From Aegilops tauschii subsp. strangulata (Eukaryota > Streptophyta > Magnoliopsida > Poales > Poaceae), in NCBI RefSeq assembly GCF_002575655.3, contig NC_053040.3, positions 223,834,628-223,898,627 on the forward strand: DNA of 64,000 nucleotides, given 5' to 3'. The translations under genes were made by a program, and so were the position numbers. Position 1 is the first letter of the stretch; every line of letters begins with the position of its first letter. The notes under the pieces were generated by a model. It made no database searches, had not been told where the DNA came from, and was given only the letters and a program-made list of their open reading frames with translations. Shown here one piece after another: positions 58,201-64,000 of the stretch.

Positions 58201-59147
58201 TAAGAAGTAAACAGGGAGATGTCAGCACACACATGAACGCTAGCACCCGAATCAATCCACCACGAAGATGATTGAAATACTGAAAGCACAATAGGTAAAT
58301 TACCATACCCATCAGTATTGCTAGCGGTCACCATGTTGACAGTCTTGGAGCTTGTTTTCCCTCTGCGGTCTGCACGTTCAGGGCATTCCTTGGAAAAGTG
58401 TCCAGGCTTCCCACAGGCGTAGCACTCTAGCTCAGCCTTGTTGAACTTCTTCTTCTTGAAGGTAGTAGTCTTGGTAGGCTTGTTGAAAACAGGTTTGTTC
58501 TTCCCTTTGTTCTTGTTCTGTGGGTACCTCTGCACCATGTTAGCAGTAGGCTAAACCTCACCTCCTTTTTCAGTGGTATCTTTAGCCCGAGCTTTTTCTT
58601 CAACATCAAGAGATGCAATCAGATTTTCAACTGATATCTCCTGTCTCTTATGCTTCAGAGTTGTGGCGAAATTCCTCCATGAAGGAGGCAACTTTGCAAT
58701 CATGCACCCAGCCACGAATTTGTCGGGTAGAACACATTTAAGGAGTTCAAGTTCCTTCACAATGCACTGTATCTCATGAGCTTGTTCAACCACAGAACGG
58801 TTATTCACCATCTTGTAGTCATGAAAACTCTCCATGATGTACAGTTCACTGCCTGCATCTGTTGCACCGAATTTTGCATTCAGTGCATCCCACAGAATTT
58901 TTCCGTCGTTTATGTGCATGTACACATCACACAGATGGTCAGCAAGAACACTCAGAATGCATCCCACAAACATAGTATTGGCTTCCTGGAATTTTCTCCG
59001 ATCTTCGTCGGTCATTCCCTCTGGAGCACCAACACAAGCGTGGAAAACTTTCAGAGCAGTAAGCCAGAGCGTGGTCTTCACCTGCCACCTCTTAAAGTGC
59101 ACACCGGTAAATTTATCCGGCCTCAGTGCATCAGCGAATCCAGCCAT
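55295..59147 (-). pseudogene. Broken gag-pol of the rearranged copia
   Basis: On the minus strand gag starts at ATG 59147-59145 (MAGFADALRPDKFTG) and has a knuckle CYACGKPGHFSKEC near 58429-58388. The protease motif WWIDSGASVHVC lies near 58260. Integrase has the zinc end HSRLCHINFG...CHSCVQSKQ, HSDLC, SDRGGEYF and NGVAERKNR. Reverse transcriptase has LCLYVDDILIFG near 56210, and RNase H has STMEAELTAL near 55590. Breaks: TAG at 58551-58553 just before the knuckle, a frameshift in a G run near 57299-57305 late in integrase, and another near 55355 close to the C-terminus. An upstream frame reaching into LTR2 is not the real start. Confidence 0.85.
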
Positions 59148-59186
59148 AGTTAACTCAGGAAATTGCCTATAATTAGGTTTTTGGAT

Positions 59187-60167
59187 TGTTGGAATATTAG
59201 GCAAGTTCATGATTAATTCCAGTAAATAATTCATGACTAGAAGAGATACTAGCATGCAATAATCTAGCAAACTAGAAGAACAACAAGACATGCATAACAG
59301 CAGCAAACACGTAACAATAGCTGTAGAAATAGACATGAACAGAGGATGTTGGACGTACTGATCGTTAGCTATTATGGGTGCGACAGTGTTGATGACGATG
59401 TTGGCGACGATCTGCTGCTGACGGCGATGAATACGACGATGAGTAGCACCGCCCGACTTGGACGGAAGACGACCCGTGATGACGAATTTGAGCAGTCGCG
59501 CACAGCGCTTCCCAAAAACCTAATTCGTCCTCTCCCGGTGCAGGATCGCAAAGATGAACGGTTCCGGAGACCTGCTCTCCCACGCACCGATGCACGCTGG
59601 CGTTTGGGATGGAGTAGACTACGATGGCGGCGCAAGTTGTGAGATGAGGCAAAACCCTAGGTGTTTTTTCGGTGTGTCTCTGGCCGCAGCCGGTAGCTGT
59701 ATATATATATTAGGACCAGAGGCGGTATTGTGTCGCGACCACAATCCCAAACCGACTCGGTTTCTAATTCGTATACTTATCGGACAAGAAATCAAAAACT
59801 TGTCTGCCAAGACATAAAAATAAAACGGCAAAAGGAAGCTGCGCTCCTGCAAGGAGACGGACCGGATTTCGGCGGACCATTCACGCGCATGTCGCTTGTA
59901 CGCCTCGCCACGCCACGCCACGCCACGGCCCGGCCCGGCCAGGCCAGGCCAGGCCAGGCGAGGCGAGGCGAGCGAGCGCGCGCGTGTGGTTTTCCCTTTC
60001 TCTTCTCACACACCACTTAGAGTGGTGGAGAGAACCCACTATATAAAGAGGTCCAACTGTTCTTCAACTTCCAAGGTGGGACTAAACTTAGCACCACCAC
60101 TTGCCATTTTACACATGGGCTTTGAGATTTCAGAAATTGCTATGGGCCTAGCCCATTAATTCTAACA
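59187..60167 (-). repeat. LTR2 (5' LTR for the coding region) of the rearranged copia
   Basis: 981 bp, about 1% different from LTR1 apart from the GGCCC/AGGCC array. It is not followed by a target duplication but by a second copy of internal sequence. Confidence 0.85.
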
Positions 60168-60780
60168 ATCCCCCACTAGATCTCAAATACCCATTTAGAG
60201 ATTTGCCTTCTCTCACCACTTGTTTAATATACCAGTGTTGCAGCAGAGACTGTTAAGTTGAACTTCTGCCTAGAACTTTAAGCTACATCCATTCACAACT
60301 TGACAATGGACTATGCCTTGAATTGCTAGTTTTGTGTGAACAGGTTTCACTCAAAGTCTTAACCAGTACCTGACCGCCAGTAGGCTACCCCGCGGTTTGG
60401 AGCTTATACGTCATACTCCCTGGTCTCTTCGTGAGCTTACTAGAGATCACCCAAATCTCATAGACTGCGACGTTTACAGTCAGAACTCATATAGGTGTGT
60501 TCTTTCAAGACTGCTCTGTAGGACAGCATCTTTGCTAATTATAGCCAATAGAACCACATTAAGGCATGTTGCCAACCTGCCTTACAGATCTGAGCCTTAC
60601 AGCTCTGAGAGTTTTGCATCTTCACTTGGAGACGATCATAAAATCTTTGTATGGTCTGAAACAGGCACCTAAGCAATGGCATGAGAAGGTGGGACTAAAC
60701 TTAGCACCACCACTTGCCATTTTACACATGGGCTTTGAGATTTCAGAAATTGCTATAGGCCTAGCCCATTAATTCTAACA
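60168..60780. repeat. Rearranged tail: partial internal copy, inverted RT scrap, LTR end
   Basis: 60168-60639 aligns 1:1 with 54683-55154 (three differences by eye). 60640-60688 is a 49-bp inverted copy from the RT domain (frame SLYGLKQAPKQWHEK on the plus strand). 60686-60780 matches 60073-60167. Junctions show short overlaps (ATCATAA/AAA and AAGG). Confidence 0.85.
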
Positions 60781-60785
60781 CAAAA

Positions 60786-62540
60786 CACACAGAGGCATAT
60801 GATTAGGTAGAAAATCTAGTCCAGAGTATTCCTTTTCATGCAAGGCTACCGACCTAATCCATGACCCAGAAAGTCAGAGCTAAATGTATTTGTACACATA
60901 CATAAGCAATAGATACAAAAGGATGAGCAGATTTACCAAAGAAACTATAGGTAGTGTAGTAAGGATGGAGGAATCTGAAACCATCGATGACACGAAAGCT
61001 GAAAGCGCATATCCAATCATATGCATACTGCAAGTCAAAAGTAAAAATTGATCCATTAGTTGGACAGCCAGGTGTACCTCAACTGCAGGCGAACCGAGGG
61101 AAAATAAAGCCGAGTCAAGGAAATTCGTTCTGGCTTGAGATTACATTAAAGCATAACATAGATCTACTAAGCATTGAGGAGGAAAGGCACTATATTTCTC
61201 AGGATTGACGTAAAAGAATTGTTTTTATTGTACCACAGAGTGTGCATACCTATTGATTCATGGCTCATTTTTATGTACTCTTTCCACAATATTTACAACA
61301 TAAAACTTACTAGAGAAAACATAAATAATTCATTTTATAAATAAAAAAAGTAACTCAATGCAACATACATGCTGCCTCTGTTACTTTTATCCAACAGAAT
61401 AGAGTTAACATCAGGGAGAGAGTGTGAACTGCAGTGTCCATTTAAATAGTTTATTTGCATATGATCTGAAATATGGACATAAATACTGAATGTCACATGG
61501 CATCATCTTTTTAACTGAACTAAACCTCCAATTAGATCTGGCATTAACCAAAAATATGGCCTTAACTAAACCATATCAGTACCCAAAACACAGCCAACTA
61601 CCTATACACAATCAGATAGAAGCAGAAAGGACAACCTGACACCTGACAAAGTCACAAAATTATATATTGTTCTCATCCAAAATGAGTTGCTTCCTGAGCC
61701 GAGAGGATGAACAGATCAACATATTTAATCGAATAGATCTTGAGCGGATGAATAGGTAAACCCACAAAAGGGAGAGGGAGAATGCCTATATGTGCTCCAT
61801 TCGAATGCTTCAAGGGCTCCGCTAAACAGATCAAGATGAAAACGCACAAATCAGACACAAATCAACTCACCCACATTACCAATATAAGGAACAAACATCA
61901 ACCACCCACCTCCACAGCGACCGGAGAGTAGAAGAGACGGGGCGATGGCCGACAATGCTTGCTCGTGGAGAAGAGGAGGGGCCGCTGTCCAAAAAATCGA
62001 AGAAATCAAAATGGGGAGTTATTTCTAATTAGGCAAGAAAATGAATCGGTATAGACCATTTCAGCTATTTACCATGTTATTAGCCAGACCCAAACAAAGT
62101 TGGCAGCTAATCTGGCACTACACTCCAACATGCAAGAACAACAGATAAAAAGAACAATTCCATACCTAAACTCCTACCACTTGAGTACAGGGGGAAAAGC
62201 TAACCATGCAAAGGAACAAAAGGCCCTGGCTCCCAGATAAAACTGTCCTCCTCCATGACAAATAAAAGGCTAGGTACCCAACAAAGCAAGAAAGACAACA
62301 AAATTTTCTTTCGATGGAATCTAGCTAAACATCAACATCTCCTCAACAGGAAGGCTCAGATTCCACCTTTATAAAAGACAAGAAAAATCCAAATCACTAT
62401 GTAATGTTGTTATTCAGTATTTTGGTAAAACACAACAAAGAGCTTTGTATTCAGTATTTTGCTAGCTGCTTGCCCCCTGCTTGAAATGCGTACAGATGGA
62501 CATGGATACATTACAGAAAGAGAGAGCATTAGGGGGGGTT
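60786..62540. other. AT-rich intron-like DNA right of the copia insertion
   Basis: No domain or repeat element recognised. A GC-richer patch at about 61905-61990 is followed on the minus strand by donor GTGGGTGG and looks like a further exon-like island. Confidence 0.4.
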
Positions 62541-62675
62541 ACCTAGCCCACCACCAAAGGTGCAGGGGCATCCAAACTTGTCCGCTCCAGCAAAGGTCAA
62601 CTCCATCAGAGGAGAGGAGTGGCAGGCAGGGGAAGCCGACGCCGACGAGGAGCCTACCCGGCCTACCTGCATGAG
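62541..62675 (-). pseudogene. Exon-like island downstream of promoter copy 2
   Basis: On the minus strand, acceptor TTCCTCATGCAG precedes about 135 nt ending GGGCTAG at donor GTAACC. It contains an ATG opening MELTFAGADKFGCPCTFGGG, unrecognised. It lies 0.5 kb downstream of the TATA box at 63208-63215 and could be the second exon of that unit. Confidence 0.35.
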
Positions 62676-62924
62676 GAAGAAACCAAGCTCATGGCCATCT
62701 GTGAGAGGGGGAAGAGCAGTGAGAAGGGGAAGAGCAAATCGAACCAAAGATGGGTCCCCACCCGGTCAGATCAGAGCAGCGGCGAGCAGCATCGCAGCGC
62801 GGCGTGGCGCCGGCAGGAGGGGCTCCGCGATGAGGAGGGATCTGCCCGCTGTTGCCGCTCGGGAGCTTGGGTCTGCGCCAGGGTCTAGGCCTCCTCGTCG
62901 TGTGGCCGCGGTCCCTGGTGGTGC

Positions 62925-63160
62925 GGTCATCGGCCACGGCGAGCGGGACGGGCGGGGCGGGGCGGCGGGGCATCGTCCACGGCGAGCGGGACGGGCGGGG
63001 TGGCGCGGCGCGGCATCGGCCACGGCGAGCGGGACGGACGGGGCGGGGCTGGCGAGGCCGCGGGGCATCGGCTGCCACTGCGAGCGGGATGGGCGAGGCG
63101 GGACGGCAGGGCGGGGCGGGCGAGCGGGGCGGGGCGGGGCGGGCGAGGGAGGGGGCGCGA
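62925..63160 (-). repeat. GC-rich minisatellite-like array in a putative first exon
   Basis: The phrase GGCGAGCGGGACGGGCGGGG followed by variable G/C runs and GGGGCATCG recurs four to five times with irregular spacing. Open frames through it on both strands are composition artefacts. Confidence 0.6.
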
Positions 63161-63184
63161 GTGCGGGAGAGAGGCGGCGGCTAG

Positions 63185-63442
63185 GTCTCCGCCACAGGAG
63201 TGGCCGCATTTTATACCTCCCTACGCGAAATGACTGAAATGCCCCGATGGGGGCACGGTATTTACCTTCTGTCGCAATTGGAATTTTATCCAACGGCTCA
63301 CAACGATCTGGTAAATATCCGACGCCTCATGTGAGCCGAGCCCGAGATTCGACGGCGGGAATCGCATCAGGAAAACGATGGGACGGCCCAGAATCCAAAC
63401 GCCTAAGAAGGCTCCATTTTGGTCCAGACTCTAACAATGGGA
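63185..63442 (-). promoter_or_regulatory. Promoter/5'UTR copy 2 with TATA box (minus strand)
   Basis: On the minus strand TATAAAAT is the complement of 63208-63215, followed by a CT-rich 5'UTR-like sequence. The upstream 225 bp match copy 1 (50834-51057) with roughly 85-90% identity by eye. The homology stops abruptly at 63442/51057, the outer breakpoint of the duplication. Confidence 0.6.
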
Positions 63443-64000
63443 TAACAGGTTTGTGCTATTATAATTTGGGTGAAGGGCACGATAATAGTGGGTTCATGAT
63501 AGCTTGGTGATTGCGGCATGGCTAACATGTGGAAGGTAGAGACAGGCAGACAGCGGGAAGAGGAAGGAGACGGTGAAGAAAAGGGTTGTCAGCCACATGC
63601 AAATTCTGAGTGGTAGATCAAGGACGAAACGGTAGATCCACGGGAATCAATGACCTACGGCAACATGGACGGGGCGGCAAAAGGAGGTGAGAGCGGAGGC
63701 CGGGTGCGTCGCGAGGCAGCCGGCAGCGTGCGTGACGCAGAGGGAGTAATAATTTATGGAAGAGGAAATCGCTAGACGATGAACTCTTCAGTTACGCAGA
63801 CGATATAATAGGAAGCGGCGCTCGCTCGAGTAACCGTGCGAGGGCATACTCTAAGCGTGTAGCAGGAGAGAGAGAAAACGCAAGAATTTCAAAGGGTTGG
63901 GAGTGGATATAAATTGGACACGGGAGAGAGAAAATAAATGTCTAAAATCTAAAAAATGCATACGCACTATGTGGACACAACAAGCGGCCGGCTCCTAGCC
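63443..64000. other. Unassigned DNA at the right edge
   Basis: Upstream of promoter copy 2 on the minus strand. Purine-rich phrases (GAGAGAGAAAA) but no gene, repeat terminus or Helitron 5' end that I can identify. Confidence 0.35.

Larger units (their letters stand above)
53687..60780 (-). mobile_element. Three-LTR rearranged copia element bounded by one target duplication
   Basis: The target duplication CAAAA lies at 53682-53686 and 60781-60785. Order on the plus strand: LTR1 53687-54682; full internal region 54683-59186; LTR2 59187-60167; a second copy of the first 472 bp of the internal region (60168-60639); 49 bp of reverse-transcriptase sequence in opposite orientation (60640-60688, matching the complement of about 56306-56354); and the last 95 bp of the LTR (60686-60780). 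Both outer edges are true LTR termini (TGTTGG, CTAACA). Coding is on the minus strand. The purine tract GGTGGGGGAT (complement of 54683-54692) adjoins LTR1. Confidence 0.85.

Overview
This is plant nuclear DNA, almost certainly from a Triticeae grass (wheat, rye, barley or a relative). The evidence is the nested LTR retrotransposons, a BARE1/WIS/Angela-type copia element with the TGTTGGAAATATGCC terminus, an Au-type SINE, and GC-rich first-exon-like islands in AT-rich intron-like DNA. There is no operon structure, no rRNA or CRISPR array, and no bacterial-type gene. Most open frames are chance frames or broken transposon coding regions.

Layout. 1-6885 is nested retrotransposon DNA: a 4.2 kb solo LTR with an intact 5-bp target duplication sits in the leader of a minus-strand gypsy element, whose 5' LTR carries a 1.2 kb TRIM. 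A second, chimeric TRIM lies at 7893-8553 and a copia 5' end at 9330-9848. From 10296 to 27391 runs the one clear host gene: the 3' part of a Raf-like (MAPKKK-type) serine/threonine kinase, ten exons on the plus strand, with two introns swollen by transposons. The last intron (8.2 kb) holds an Au SINE and a chromodomain gypsy element that itself carries a Mutator-like element.

A Helitron-like 3' terminus (minus strand) lies at 27710-27738. To its right is minus-strand, exon-like, low-TE DNA that continues in three blocks (27.7-33.2 kb, 50.8-53.7 kb, 60.8-64.0 kb). The blocks are separated by a 17.6 kb nest (a gypsy element at 33187-50790 with an Angela-type copia at 34537-43259 in its integrase) and by a three-LTR copia insertion at 53687-60780. 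This interrupted DNA carries two related TATA-containing promoter/5'UTR copies (50796-51057 and 63185-63442). The gypsy nest sits about 40 bp downstream of the TATA box of one copy.

History. Target duplications order the insertions: TTGCCAAAC/GCGCCAGAC for the MULE (old), ATGCA/ATACA for the chromovirus, CGACC for the large gypsy (LTRs about 3% different by eye), GCATC for the Angela element (about 1%), and CAAAA for the three-LTR copia (about 1%). All full-length elements carry nonsense codons or frameshifts, so none looks autonomous. All identity figures are my own eye counts, not computed alignments.
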